Shown piece after piece: positions 1 through 7,448 of a stretch of DNA of 64,000 nt; the first letter of the stretch is position 1; every line of letters starts with the position of its first letter. The stretch is taken from the NCBI RefSeq assembly GCF_029360765.1, contig NZ_JARKNA010000005.1:310001-374000 (forward strand), read 5' to 3'. The stretch comes from Terrimonas pollutisoli. Lineage in GTDB: Bacteria; Bacteroidota; Bacteroidia; Chitinophagales; Chitinophagaceae. The translations under genes and the position numbers were made by a program. The notes under the pieces are model-generated. The model searched no databases and was not told the DNA's origin. It saw only the letters and a program-made list of their open reading frames with translations.

Positions 1-102
1 ACCGAGGACAAACGTTTCCAAAAAATGATTGATTCGCTGAAATCATCTAGGGGCGGCACTTTCGGCGGATTTGCTAAAGAACAAATAAATTGGAAAAGTT
101 GA
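1..102 (+). CDS. C-terminal end of an unknown protein (partial)
   Basis: The first 33 codons read openly from the window edge and end in TGA at 100-102. The visible tail is polar (TEDKRFQKMIDSLKSS, then a Gly-rich GGTFGGF and a final INWKS). The start lies outside the window. The product cannot be identified from so short a tail. It converges on the minus-strand lgt gene, and the 14-base gap contains only a weak AGGCC/GGGCT hairpin. Confidence 0.5.
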   Translation, partial: TEDKRFQKMIDSLKSSRGGTFGGFAKEQINWKS

Positions 103-116
103 CAGGCCTCAAGGGC

Positions 117-1283
117 TTATAATGTGGATTTCGTTGGCTCCTTCTTCTTTTTTAAAACAATCCATAAAACTAGTCCGGAAATAAAAAGTAAAGTGGAAAT
201 TACCTCTGCCTGGGTTGGTTGGAAGCCAAAAATGTTTAGCCTCGTGTTTACCCTTATTTTCTCGACAAAAAACCTTTCCAGCCCATTTAGCATGAGATAT
301 AAGGCAAAAAGGGTTCCAGGTGTCTTCAATTTTTTTCTTACGGCCCATAGCAAGCCGAAAAGGACTAAACAAACGACGATCTCATAAAGCGGAGTAGGAT
401 AAACCCCTGCAGGCAATTCATAACAATATTTTGCTTCGGTACAGCCGGCCATTTTCACCCCGGCTTCATTCACGTTGTGAGGGTAAGTATAGGTCCACAT
501 CCAATCCGGCAACCACGAAAAGGGCTTTGGGCTTGTATTTACGATTCCCCAGTCACCGTCCCCGGCAACCTGGCAACCTACCCTACCTACTCCATAAGCG
601 AGCATCAAAGCCGGAGCGGCAGCATCGTTAAGATGCCAAAAGCCGATATTATGCTTTTTAGCATAAATCCAGATAGCAATGGCAGCACAGATCAGTCCAC
701 CGTAGAAAGTAAGCCCGGATGGAGAAAGCAGGTACGAAGACGGATGTTCTAAAAAATCACTCCAATTTTCAAAAATATCAAACAGCTTAGCGCCGATAAG
801 CCCAAACACAAGGGCCAGGATTGTCATTTCTCCCACTCTATCCTGTGGCCAGATTCTCACGGTCCTTTTTTCTGGCTTCGGCAATTTTTGTTTATTCTTC
901 TCATACCACTTCAACCCCGCGAAAAGCAAACCCACGATTATACCGGCGGGCCAGCTCCCTATTCCTGAAAAAATAAAGGCCTGCGGATCCTCCGTAGCGG
1001 AGCTGTCCATGATGAATAGAGCGATAATTTTAAACCCCAATAAAAAGCCCAACAGGAAGTTTAATATTAATTCACCGGCAGTTGCGGGCCGACCGACCAT
1101 TACTTGCATTTCGGTGGGGTGCAATAGGCCTTCGCTGCTCTTTCTCTTCAACTCGGCGGCCAATACGATTGCGGCAAGGATAAATGATATAGCTACGAAA
1201 AATCCGAAAGAATTCACAAAACGAAGAAAAGACCACTCTACGCCAAAAAGGTCTTTAAAAGCGAAATATAGATTAGGATACAT
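117..1283 (-). CDS. lgt: Prolipoprotein diacylglyceryl transferase, enlarged Bacteroidota form
   Basis: Lgt moves a diacylglyceryl group from phosphatidylglycerol to the lipobox cysteine of prelipoproteins in the inner membrane. This 388-residue protein is much longer than the roughly 260-300 residues usual elsewhere. It has about seven or more hydrophobic segments. Family motifs are recognisable but altered: GLTFYGGLICA near residue 190 corresponds to the HGG loop, GRVGCQVAGDGDWG near 235 replaces the usual GR-GNF-N-E signature, and a C-terminal RFFVEKIR motif is kept. The many lipoproteins in this window need such an enzyme. A paralogue with another acyl-transfer role is possible because of the changed signature. 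The start is the first ATG; no ribosome binding site is visible. Confidence 0.85.
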   Translation of the reverse strand: MYPNLYFAFKDLFGVEWSFLRFVNSFGFFVAISFILAAIVLAAELKRKSSEGLLHPTEMQVMVGRPATAGELILNFLLGFLLGFKIIALFIMDSSATEDPQAFIFSGIGSWPAGIIVGLLFAGLKWYEKNKQKLPKPEKRTVRIWPQDRVGEMTILALVFGLIGAKLFDIFENWSDFLEHPSSYLLSPSGLTFYGGLICAAIAIWIYAKKHNIGFWHLNDAAAPALMLAYGVGRVGCQVAGDGDWGIVNTSPKPFSWLPDWMWTYTYPHNVNEAGVKMAGCTEAKYCYELPAGVYPTPLYEIVVCLVLFGLLWAVRKKLKTPGTLFALYLMLNGLERFFVEKIRVNTRLNIFGFQPTQAEVISTLLFISGLVLWIVLKKKKEPTKSTL

Positions 1284-1343
1284 TTGCCGGTGATTGTTTT
1301 TTGAGCAGGCGAATATACAATGGAAAAATCGGTCGTCCTCAAA

Positions 1344-1375
1344 TAATAATAGCTTCCTTAATAGGGAAGCTATTC
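1344..1375 (-). terminator. Hairpin after the bacilliredoxin gene
   Basis: A perfect 10-bp inverted repeat, AATAGCTTCC (1348-1357) and GGAAGCTATT (1365-1374), lies just past the stop of the gene at 1397. On the minus strand it is followed by an AT-rich tail with only a weak T run, so it is a probable but not ideal terminator. Confidence 0.5.
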
Positions 1376-1396
1376 TGAATGAATATAATAAAAGTC

Positions 1397-1813
1397 TTAA
1401 TTACAGTATTCTGCAAATGCTCCAATCAGATTATTTGCTATAACCTGTGCCGACCTGCCTTCGATTTGATGTCTTTCGATAAAGTGAACCAACTGACCAT
1501 TTTTGAACAAAGCGATTGCCGGAGATGAGGGCGGATATGGCGCCAAATGTTGACGCAAAGTTTTCACCGCTTCAATATCATAACCCGCAAAGGCTGTAGT
1601 TATATAATCCGGCTTTTCCTTCGCATTGGCAACCGCCATTAAAACGCCGGGCCGGGCTGATCCTGCCGAACAGCCACAAACTGAATTGATCATAACGAGA
1701 GTTGTCCCTTCTTTGGATAGCTGGGCTTCTACATCGGCAGGCGTCAATAATTCGGAAAAGCCATTATCAGTTAACTCTTCCTTCATTGGAATTACTATTT
1801 CTTCTGGATACAT
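1397..1813 (-). CDS. BrxA/BrxB-family bacilliredoxin (YphP/YqiW family)
   Basis: A 138-residue cytosolic protein of the DUF1094/bacilliredoxin family. In Bacillus these remove bacillithiol from mixed disulfides; in Bacteroidota related proteins are widespread, with a thiol-disulfide role inferred. The CxC active site is seen in SVCGCSAGSARPG near residues 44-56, and the family pattern IALFKNGQLVHFIERHQIEGR is present in the C-terminal half. The length matches the family. It is a single gene between lgt and hsp20, with a -7-like promoter element 27 bases upstream of the start and a hairpin behind it. Confidence 0.88.
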   Translation of the reverse strand: MYPEEIVIPMKEELTDNGFSELLTPADVEAQLSKEGTTLVMINSVCGCSAGSARPGVLMAVANAKEKPDYITTAFAGYDIEAVKTLRQHLAPYPPSSPAIALFKNGQLVHFIERHQIEGRSAQVIANNLIGAFAEYCN

Positions 1814-1839
1814 ATTTTATGAGTCTTTTTTAAAGAACG

Positions 1840-1847
1840 CAAAAGTA
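1840..1847 (-). promoter_or_regulatory. -7 promoter element of the bacilliredoxin gene
   Basis: On the minus strand this reads TACTTTTG, an exact match to the Bacteroidota TAnnTTTG element, 27 bases before the start codon at 1813. I see no TTG at the expected -33 position, so the call rests on one half-site and spacing. Confidence 0.4.
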
Positions 1848-2033
1848 GACAAAAAGTTTATCTCCCGCTGAATAATGAAATTATGTCAGTAAGAAAATCA
1901 AAAATATGAAACAATGTCACAAGGTAAGATTTGAAAACTGATCAGGTGGCATAGAAAGGGTGGGAAAAAGCTAGTGGTACAGCGTTTGAAAATCACTTCC
2001 TGTAAATTTTTAAAACAAAAAACATAAATAGCT

Positions 2034-2477
2034 ATGACACTCGTAAAATTTAACCGCAAACCATTTGAAGGAACCTTTAACAGTTTAATAGACGACCTTT
2101 TTACAGAGTTCCCCGTCTTTTCAAAAAACGAAGCTTATCCTAAATGGACTGGTTCGGTACCGGCAAACATTAAGGAAAACGAAAAAAGCTATAGCATTGA
2201 AATAGTTGCTCCTGGTTTTGAAAAAACAGATTTTAAGGTAAGCCTTGATCAACAGTTGCTCACTATTTCGGCTGAGAAGAAAGATGAAGTGAAAGAAGAA
2301 AACGAAAAGAATATTCGCCGTGAGTATAGCTATCGTTCGTTCAAAAGATCTTTTACATTGGATGACAAAACTGATGGCACCAACATCGATGCAAAATATG
2401 TTAATGGTGTTTTGACATTAAACCTTCCGAAAAAAGAAGTAGTCAAACCAGCAGTAAAAGAAATAACTATTCAATAA
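2034..2477 (+). CDS. Small heat-shock protein, Hsp20/alpha-crystallin family
   Basis: A 147-residue ATP-independent holdase chaperone that binds unfolding cytosolic proteins. The alpha-crystallin domain spans about residues 38-135, with the family elements SYSIEIVAPGFEKTDFKV and, near the end, YVNGVLTLNLPKKE, matching the A-x-x-x-n-GvL-l-P signature. The N-terminal arm is short and rich in Phe, as expected for oligomer assembly. It is monocistronic, followed by a clear hairpin terminator. No CIRCE-type inverted repeat is visible upstream, so HrcA control is not supported. Confidence 0.93.
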   Translation: MTLVKFNRKPFEGTFNSLIDDLFTEFPVFSKNEAYPKWTGSVPANIKENEKSYSIEIVAPGFEKTDFKVSLDQQLLTISAEKKDEVKEENEKNIRREYSYRSFKRSFTLDDKTDGTNIDAKYVNGVLTLNLPKKEVVKPAVKEITIQ

Positions 2478-2526
2478 GTTCTTTAATAAATTAAGATTTT
2501 CTCATAAGCAGTTGGTTTTGGTTTAC

Positions 2527-2556
2527 ACCCCGTCGTTTCTACGATGGGGTTTCTTA
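2527..2556 (+). terminator. Rho-independent terminator of hsp20
   Basis: ACCCCGTCG (2527-2535) and CGATGGGGT (2542-2550) pair over nine positions with one G-T wobble and are followed by a T-rich tail. An in-frame ATG at 2544 sits inside this hairpin, which is why the next gene is started at 2643 instead. Confidence 0.8.
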
Positions 2557-2642
2557 TTTACACATCATTATCCGCAGCCATATTTACAACCAAAAGATTT
2601 AGATTTGCGTCTTTTAGTACATTATCTATCAAATTTTTAAGG

Positions 2643-3908
2643 ATGAGGAAACTAAGGTTCTGCTTTTTTCTTGTTACCCTATTATCCGTACAGGCCTTTG
2701 CCTTTAGCCAGGTACCTGATACTATACCAGCCATTACTTCACCTGCTATTGTAGATACACCGCTCCGAATTACAAATCTTAACCCGTACTTCACGGTGCA
2801 GGTAGATTCCACCTTATCCTACCAGCTAATTATAAATAAGGATGAGGATAAATATTATTGGTATTTGCGTAACTCGCCAGCAGGCATGAAAATAAGTAAG
2901 GATGGCTTGCTTAGTTTTAAAGCAGAAAAATCTTTTTTTCTTTCAGGTAAACTAAAATACGATACAGAATATTCCATTAAGCTGGGAGTTCAGAATTTGT
3001 CCAACCCTGCTGATAAAATTGACACCAGTGTTACATTGGTATTTTATAATACCGAAGTGGTGCAACCCAAAGTAAAATTTACCGTATCTAATAATCTAAC
3101 CGTTGAAGAAGGCAGGCCCGTTGAATTTGGAGTGGTGTGCGAAGCCGGTAATTTCGCAATTGAAGATATTTTGTTTAGCAGCAGCATCCCGATCAGCGGA
3201 TATAAACTTGTCAAGCATTGCGATGACCAGTTTTCATGGACACCTCCGTTTGATTTTGTTTCCGACACAGACACCGGTAAACAGAAAACTGTTCTGCTCA
3301 ATTTTGTGGGTACTACCCGTTTTAAAGTCAGGGACACGGCAGTTATAAAAATAAGTGTGAAAGATGCGTTGAATTACCCCTTTGCGGTGCAGGAGCATGC
3401 AGCCGTGTCAAATAATGTACGGTTTTATGTCATGCAGTTGCAGTATGTTTTTTTTCAGCTTGACAAAAAAGTAAGAAAGACCAAGGGAGCCCGTACAGGA
3501 TTTGATCTTACCGCAGCCAGCTCTGCCTTAACGGGAACTATATTGAATACATCATCCAGCAAATCGTCACAAAATACCGGTAAAGTATTACCCAGTGTTG
3601 GCGTAGCATTGACACCCATCAAAGAAGCGACTGCGCCGAATAAATCAGTTGAACAAAACCAGGCAACGGTAATTCGTGCAGCCATCAAACGCCTGCAGTA
3701 CATGGTGACGGATAATATGCTCATCGGAGAAAGAGATCCGGATATCACAAAGAAAACCGCTAAGCTCCGTGAAGAACTGAGACAGGTACAAATACAATTG
3801 GTAGATGTGCCGTTGGAAATGGTACCACCCGATATGACCGAAAAGGAACTGAATGATTACTTCAATAGTTCAAGAGTGAATAAGAAGTACCGGTTCAAGA
3901 AAAAATAA
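2643..3908 (+). CDS. Secreted protein of unknown function with Ig/cadherin-like N-terminal region
   Basis: The product is 421 residues. It opens with a good signal peptide (MRKLRFCFFLVTLLSVQAFA, then FSQ), so export is likely. The next 230 residues are beta-rich with repeated patterns such as YYWYLRNSPAGMKIS and FSWTPPFDF that recall Ig-fold or cadherin-like modules found in Bacteroidota surface proteins; this is resemblance, not a firm domain call. The C-terminal third is polar and probably helical, ending in a Lys/Arg-rich tail. There is no type IX sorting domain. The start at 2643 was chosen because it begins the signal peptide and clears the hsp20 terminator. Confidence 0.75.
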   Translation: MRKLRFCFFLVTLLSVQAFAFSQVPDTIPAITSPAIVDTPLRITNLNPYFTVQVDSTLSYQLIINKDEDKYYWYLRNSPAGMKISKDGLLSFKAEKSFFLSGKLKYDTEYSIKLGVQNLSNPADKIDTSVTLVFYNTEVVQPKVKFTVSNNLTVEEGRPVEFGVVCEAGNFAIEDILFSSSIPISGYKLVKHCDDQFSWTPPFDFVSDTDTGKQKTVLLNFVGTTRFKVRDTAVIKISVKDALNYPFAVQEHAAVSNNVRFYVMQLQYVFFQLDKKVRKTKGARTGFDLTAASSALTGTILNTSSSKSSQNTGKVLPSVGVALTPIKEATAPNKSVEQNQATVIRAAIKRLQYMVTDNMLIGERDPDITKKTAKLREELRQVQIQLVDVPLEMVPPDMTEKELNDYFNSSRVNKKYRFKKK

Positions 3909-3921
3909 TCAACTACGAAAA

Positions 3922-4383
3922 TCAGGGCTGGCATCCAGCCCTTCTTCTTGTATCGATCAGGTACTGTATTTTCCATACTCCCTCAAATCGCACCAATTGA
4001 AAAGAGTTGACGCCGCAATGGCTAAATGAACCGTTGTAGAAAAAATTGTAAGGAGTCCAGGCAATAGCTAAAGGTCCATCTATTTTTATTGTTTCAAAAC
4101 TGATTCGCTCATCAGCCGAATCTCTTTTTAGTTTACTGACAAAAGCCGCAAACTCGCTTACGTTTTCTGTTCTTACCAGCGCCTTGCCTTCTTTATTGCG
4201 AGTGATTGTTTGGAGGATTGCACTATCTGAAAAAACACCTTTAAAGGCAGTGCCATTTCCATTTTTCATTGCCGCAAATAGCGTATTGATGGTCGTCTTA
4301 ATTGAATCTTCGGCCGTTTGTGCCTGCAGTTTACCGATAAAAAATCCAAACGTTAACAATAGTAAAAAACGCTTCATCTGCAT
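3922..4383 (-). CDS. Secreted NTF2-like/SnoaL-like domain protein
   Basis: A 153-residue protein with a signal peptide (MQMKRFLLLLTFGFFIGKLQAQ) and one alpha+beta NTF2-like domain. Typical features are an N-terminal helix EDSIKTTINTLFAAMKNGN, a central DSAILQTI, and late strands with a WKIQYLIDTRR ending. Proteins of this type in Bacteroidota are mostly uncharacterised; some bind small ligands or act as enzymes, but no catalytic residues can be assigned here. It converges on the preceding gene with a 13-base gap and shares no obvious operon partner. Confidence 0.72.
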   Translation of the reverse strand: MQMKRFLLLLTFGFFIGKLQAQTAEDSIKTTINTLFAAMKNGNGTAFKGVFSDSAILQTITRNKEGKALVRTENVSEFAAFVSKLKRDSADERISFETIKIDGPLAIAWTPYNFFYNGSFSHCGVNSFQLVRFEGVWKIQYLIDTRRRAGCQP

Positions 4384-4560
4384 ATTTTTTATTTTTTTAA
4401 TTGCCAGATGTAATCTTGCCTGTTGGCAGACAGGTTCGCCATAAAATTTTCATCGCTCACTTGTTAAAATAGCTCGAAATTTTTTTGACTCATTTCATAT
4501 TAACAATGCTTAAGGTTTTGTTTTAAAATCGATGACGTCTCTAAACTAAAATAATTCGTT

Positions 4561-4905
4561 ATGAAAAAACTGAGAATTGTACAAGCGGCTTTATTAGTGG
4601 CGGCAGTGGCCTTATTGGCAAGCTGCAGCTCAGGCCGCAGAAACTCCTATGGAGAACCTTACCCACCCCGGCAGGCAAACTTTTCTTTGATCATTAGTTC
4701 TTCCCCCGGAATGGTCATCCACCGCTATCATGACGGAAGGTATTATTACCGTAATCCCTATGGATATACATACTGGCGGGGATACGATAACCTGTATTAT
4801 CTTGACAGATCATATATCCGAAGAGTTCATTATGACAGGCGACAGTATGATGCTTGGAAACATGGATCAAAAAGGTATTATAAAAGGGGACATTACCGTC
4901 GGTAG
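4561..4905 (+). CDS. Small Tyr/Arg-rich lipoprotein
   Basis: A 114-residue protein with a lipoprotein signal peptide ending in LLASC (Cys about residue 22), so it is probably anchored in the outer membrane or periplasm. The mature part is strikingly rich in Tyr, Arg and His, with runs such as HRYHDGRYYYRNPYGYTYW and a basic tail ending RYYKRGHYRR. I do not recognise a family. The composition suggests binding to polyanions or cell-wall material, but that is speculation. It is monocistronic and ends at a bidirectional terminator shared with the convergent decarboxylase gene. Confidence 0.75.
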   Translation: MKKLRIVQAALLVAAVALLASCSSGRRNSYGEPYPPRQANFSLIISSSPGMVIHRYHDGRYYYRNPYGYTYWRGYDNLYYLDRSYIRRVHYDRRQYDAWKHGSKRYYKRGHYRR

Positions 4906-4911
4906 AAATTA

Positions 4912-4944
4912 AAAAGCCCGATGCGACAATTGCAAAGGGCTTTT
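4912..4944. terminator. Bidirectional terminator between convergent genes
   Basis: AAAAGCCC (4912-4919) and GGGCTTTT (4937-4944) form an 8-bp stem with an A run on one side and a T run on the other. It lies between the convergent lipoprotein and decarboxylase genes and could serve both. Confidence 0.75.
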
Positions 4945-4964
4945 AAAATCATTTTTGCAGATAA

Positions 4965-6365
4965 CTATTTCATGTAGCCTAATATCTTCAACATGCTTTG
5001 AGCAGTTTGTTGCTTGGCGTATACCCAGTCAACTATCTTTCCATTTTTATCATAGTCCACAAGTACATGCTTTGGGGAAGGTATCAGGCAATGCTTAATG
5101 CCACCATAGCCGCTTATTTGATCCTGGTACGCACCTGTATGGAAAAAACCAACATACAAAGGCTCGCCATTATTTATCTTAGGCAGAAACACTTCATTGA
5201 TATGCTCTTCTGAATCATAATAATCATGACTATCACAGGTGATACCACCTAATACGACCCGCTGGTAATCCTGGTCCCATTTATTGACAGGCAGCATCAG
5301 GAATTTTTCACCGATGCCCCAGGTATCAGGAAGCGTAGTGATAAATGAAGAGTCGATCATGTACCATGTCTCTCTATCATTTTGAACCTTTTCGCCAATC
5401 ACACTGTATATATGTGCCATACTCTCCCCCACTGTATAACTTCCAAATTCAGTAAAGATATTCGGCATCGGCACCTTTGCTTTTTTGCAGGCAACTTTAA
5501 TGTTGCGAACAATTTCATTGATCATGAACTGGTAGTCATATTCAAAGCCTAATGAGTGCTTGATTGGAAACCCACCGCCGATATTAATGGAATCCAGCTC
5601 GGGGCATATCTTCTTCAACTGGCAGTAGAGGTTGATGATCTTATTTAGTTCACTCCAATAATAGATATCGTCTTTGATACCTTTATTCAGAAAAATATGA
5701 AGCATTTTCAATTGAAATTTGCTCTCATACCCTTCTATCCTGTCTACATAAAACTCCAGAATATCTTTAGCCCGAATACCTAACCGGGAAGTATAAAAAG
5801 GGAAACTTGGCTCTTCTTCGGCGGCTACCCTGATTCCTAATTTAAAGGGAGCCTTTACCGTCTTCGCATACTCTTTCAATTCTTCTTTATTATCAAGAAC
5901 CGGGATCACATTGGTAAAGCCGCTGTTGATAAGGTTTGCAATCCGTCGTGTATATTCCTTTTGCTTGTAACCATTGCAGACGATATGAATATCTTTTGTG
6001 ATCTTCTTTTTTTCGTATAGCTTTTTAATGATCTCAATATCGTAAGCATAGGAAGTTTCCAGGTGGATATCATTCTTTAACGCCTGCTCTACCACAAAAG
6101 AAAAGTGCGAACTCTTAGTACAATAACAATAAAAATACTTGCCCTCGTATTTATGTTTTTTAAAAGCGTTGGCAAACATAGTTTTCGCCTTTTGTATCTG
6201 CATGCCGATCTTAGGTAAAAAACTCAGCTTAAGAGGAGTTCCATACTTATCAATCAGCGCTTTTATATCCACACCATTGTATTGTAGATACTCATTTTTC
6301 ACCTCAAAGCCTTCCTGCGGAAAATTAAATGTCTGTTGTACGAGGTCCTGGTAAGAGTTTGTCAT
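4965..6365 (-). CDS. PLP-dependent arginine decarboxylase-type enzyme (alanine racemase fold)
   Basis: A 466-residue fold-type III PLP decarboxylase, related to biosynthetic arginine/ornithine/diaminopimelate decarboxylases. The PLP lysine lies in YCYCTKSSHF near residue 80, the glycine-rich phosphate site is INIGGGFP near 260, and the C-terminal catalytic Cys motif is CDSHDYYD near 380, followed by FFHTGAYQ. It is much shorter than E. coli SpeA (over 650 residues). By similarity to Bacteroidota proteins, arginine to agmatine for polyamine synthesis is the likely reaction, but the substrate cannot be proved from sequence. It is monocistronic with its own -7 element and a shared terminator. 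Confidence 0.8.
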   Translation of the reverse strand: MTNSYQDLVQQTFNFPQEGFEVKNEYLQYNGVDIKALIDKYGTPLKLSFLPKIGMQIQKAKTMFANAFKKHKYEGKYFYCYCTKSSHFSFVVEQALKNDIHLETSYAYDIEIIKKLYEKKKITKDIHIVCNGYKQKEYTRRIANLINSGFTNVIPVLDNKEELKEYAKTVKAPFKLGIRVAAEEEPSFPFYTSRLGIRAKDILEFYVDRIEGYESKFQLKMLHIFLNKGIKDDIYYWSELNKIINLYCQLKKICPELDSINIGGGFPIKHSLGFEYDYQFMINEIVRNIKVACKKAKVPMPNIFTEFGSYTVGESMAHIYSVIGEKVQNDRETWYMIDSSFITTLPDTWGIGEKFLMLPVNKWDQDYQRVVLGGITCDSHDYYDSEEHINEVFLPKINNGEPLYVGFFHTGAYQDQISGYGGIKHCLIPSPKHVLVDYDKNGKIVDWVYAKQQTAQSMLKILGYMK

Positions 6366-6411
6366 TTAGAACTTAATGGGAGTTGTTGATCACCGAATTT
6401 TTTTAACGGGA

Positions 6412-6419
6412 CAAAAGTA
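6412..6419 (-). promoter_or_regulatory. -7 promoter element of the decarboxylase gene
   Basis: Minus-strand TACTTTTG matches TAnnTTTG exactly and lies 47 bases upstream of the start at 6365. No clear TTG is found 19 bases further upstream. Confidence 0.4.
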
Positions 6420-6512
6420 GAATTTTGGAGAAATTTCAGACTAAAATTATTTAGCCTGCTCAATCTATTATTCCGCCTGTTAAAACGACTTGTTTATTCA
6501 ATCTCAGAAAAT

Positions 6513-6547
6513 AAAAAAACCGTCCTGCCCAAACAGGCGGAACGGTC
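6513..6547 (-). terminator. Terminator of the rpmI-rplT operon
   Basis: On the minus strand ACCGTTCCGCCTG pairs with CAGGACGGT around a short loop and is followed by a run of seven T. It lies about 25 bases past the rplT stop codon. Confidence 0.85.
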
Positions 6548-6570
6548 AAATTCTATCGATCACTTAACCT

Positions 6571-6915
6571 TTATTTAACCTGGTCAACCAGGCTTTTGAA
6601 AGTTTCAGGATTATTCATAGCCAGGTCAGCTAATACCTTACGGTCAAGGGTGATACCTTTTTTATTCAGCTTATTGATGAATTCAGAATAAGTCAAACCT
6701 TCTGCACGAACTGCTGCATTGATCCGGGCAATCCACAGGCTACGGTATTCTCTTTTCTTTAATTTACGACCTACAAACATATAGGTCATACCTTTTTCTA
6801 CTACGTTCTTGGCAACGGTTAATACATTTTTACGTTTGCCATAGAAACCTTTGGCTTGTTTTAATATTTTTTTGCGGCGAGCTTTTGAAGCTACTGCATT
6901 TTTTGAACGAGGCAT
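6571..6915 (-). CDS. rplT: 50S ribosomal protein L20 (bL20)
   Basis: A 114-residue protein matching the usual bL20 length. The N-terminal [20 protein letters not shown] region is the long basic extension that threads into 23S rRNA and is needed for 50S assembly; [12 protein letters not shown] and the C-terminal globular half are typical. It follows rpmI by 110 bases on the same strand and shares its promoter and terminator. In other bacteria L20 represses its own operon by binding the rpmI leader; the leader here is structured and could act the same way. Confidence 0.98.
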   Translation of the reverse strand: MPRSKNAVASKARRKKILKQAKGFYGKRKNVLTVAKNVVEKGMTYMFVGRKLKKREYRSLWIARINAAVRAEGLTYSEFINKLNKKGITLDRKVLADLAMNNPETFKSLVDQVK

Positions 6916-7025
6916 ATTTTTAAGTTTGAGGTCAGAAGTACGAAGTACGAACTGACAGAGTTATCAAAAGTGTTTTAGAAAATATTGAAGGGAAATTGAA
7001 GGTCAGACAGCTGACTTCAGATTTC

Positions 7026-7223
7026 TTACTTCAATCTCAAAAGACGTTTTACAAAATCAACGTGAGTCTTGGATACAGTTCCATCCATTCTCAGGCTGCG
7101 TTTACGTTTTTTGGATTTCTTTGTCAGGATGTGACGTTTAAAACTCTTTTGGTGCATGATCTTTCCGGTTGCCGTTACTTTGAAGCGTTTTTTGGCACTG
7201 GAATTTGTTTTTACTTTAGGCAT
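7026..7223 (-). CDS. rpmI: 50S ribosomal protein L35 (bL35)
   Basis: A 65-residue basic protein with the family start [21 protein letters not shown] and the internal [15 protein letters not shown]. It is the first gene of the rpmI-rplT pair. In most bacteria rpmI follows infC directly; here a 2.5 kb metalloprotease gene lies between them, and rpmI has its own promoter at 7347-7377 with a leader of roughly 115 bases. Confidence 0.98.
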   Translation of the reverse strand: MPKVKTNSSAKKRFKVTATGKIMHQKSFKRHILTKKSKKRKRSLRMDGTVSKTHVDFVKRLLRLK

Positions 7224-7341
7224 TTTACCCAGTATTAATAATTATACCCTTGAGGCGTTCCCCACCGGGGGATCCTTGTCGAACCTCTTCAGGAAATGTC
7301 CGCCCTTGCCGGGCAAGGGAAAAGAAAGAACTTTATTTTCG
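7224..7341 (-). promoter_or_regulatory. Structured leader of rpmI-rplT, possible L20 control region
   Basis: Between the predicted transcription start and the rpmI start codon the transcript holds two GC-rich hairpins: CCCTTGCC/GGCAAGGG (about 7303-7319) and CCCC/GGGG (about 7261-7271). L20 autoregulates rpmI-rplT through leader RNA structure in well-studied bacteria. I cannot match these hairpins to a known L20 leader family, so the regulatory role is inference. Confidence 0.35.
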
Positions 7342-7346
7342 GGCTG

Positions 7347-7377
7347 CAAAGATAATGGTGTAACTAATAGTGGCAAA
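7347..7377 (-). promoter_or_regulatory. Strong Bacteroidota-type promoter for rpmI-rplT
   Basis: The minus strand carries TTTG (7377-7374), exactly 19 bases, then TATCTTTG (7354-7347). This is a perfect match to the Bacteroidota consensus TTTG-N19-TAnnTTTG. It places the transcription start near 7341, downstream of the metalloprotease stop codon at 7449, so rpmI-rplT do not depend on read-through. Confidence 0.75.
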
Positions 7378-7448
7378 GGCTTCCCGAAAATAAAATGAAG
7401 ACTTGGATAAGCCCCCATTTTTATCCTGTTTTCTATAATTCCTACTTC

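Noticed and set aside
2544..2642. Upstream extension of the secreted protein gene starting at 2544
   Set aside because: The ATG lies inside the hsp20 terminator hairpin, and the signal peptide begins at 2643.
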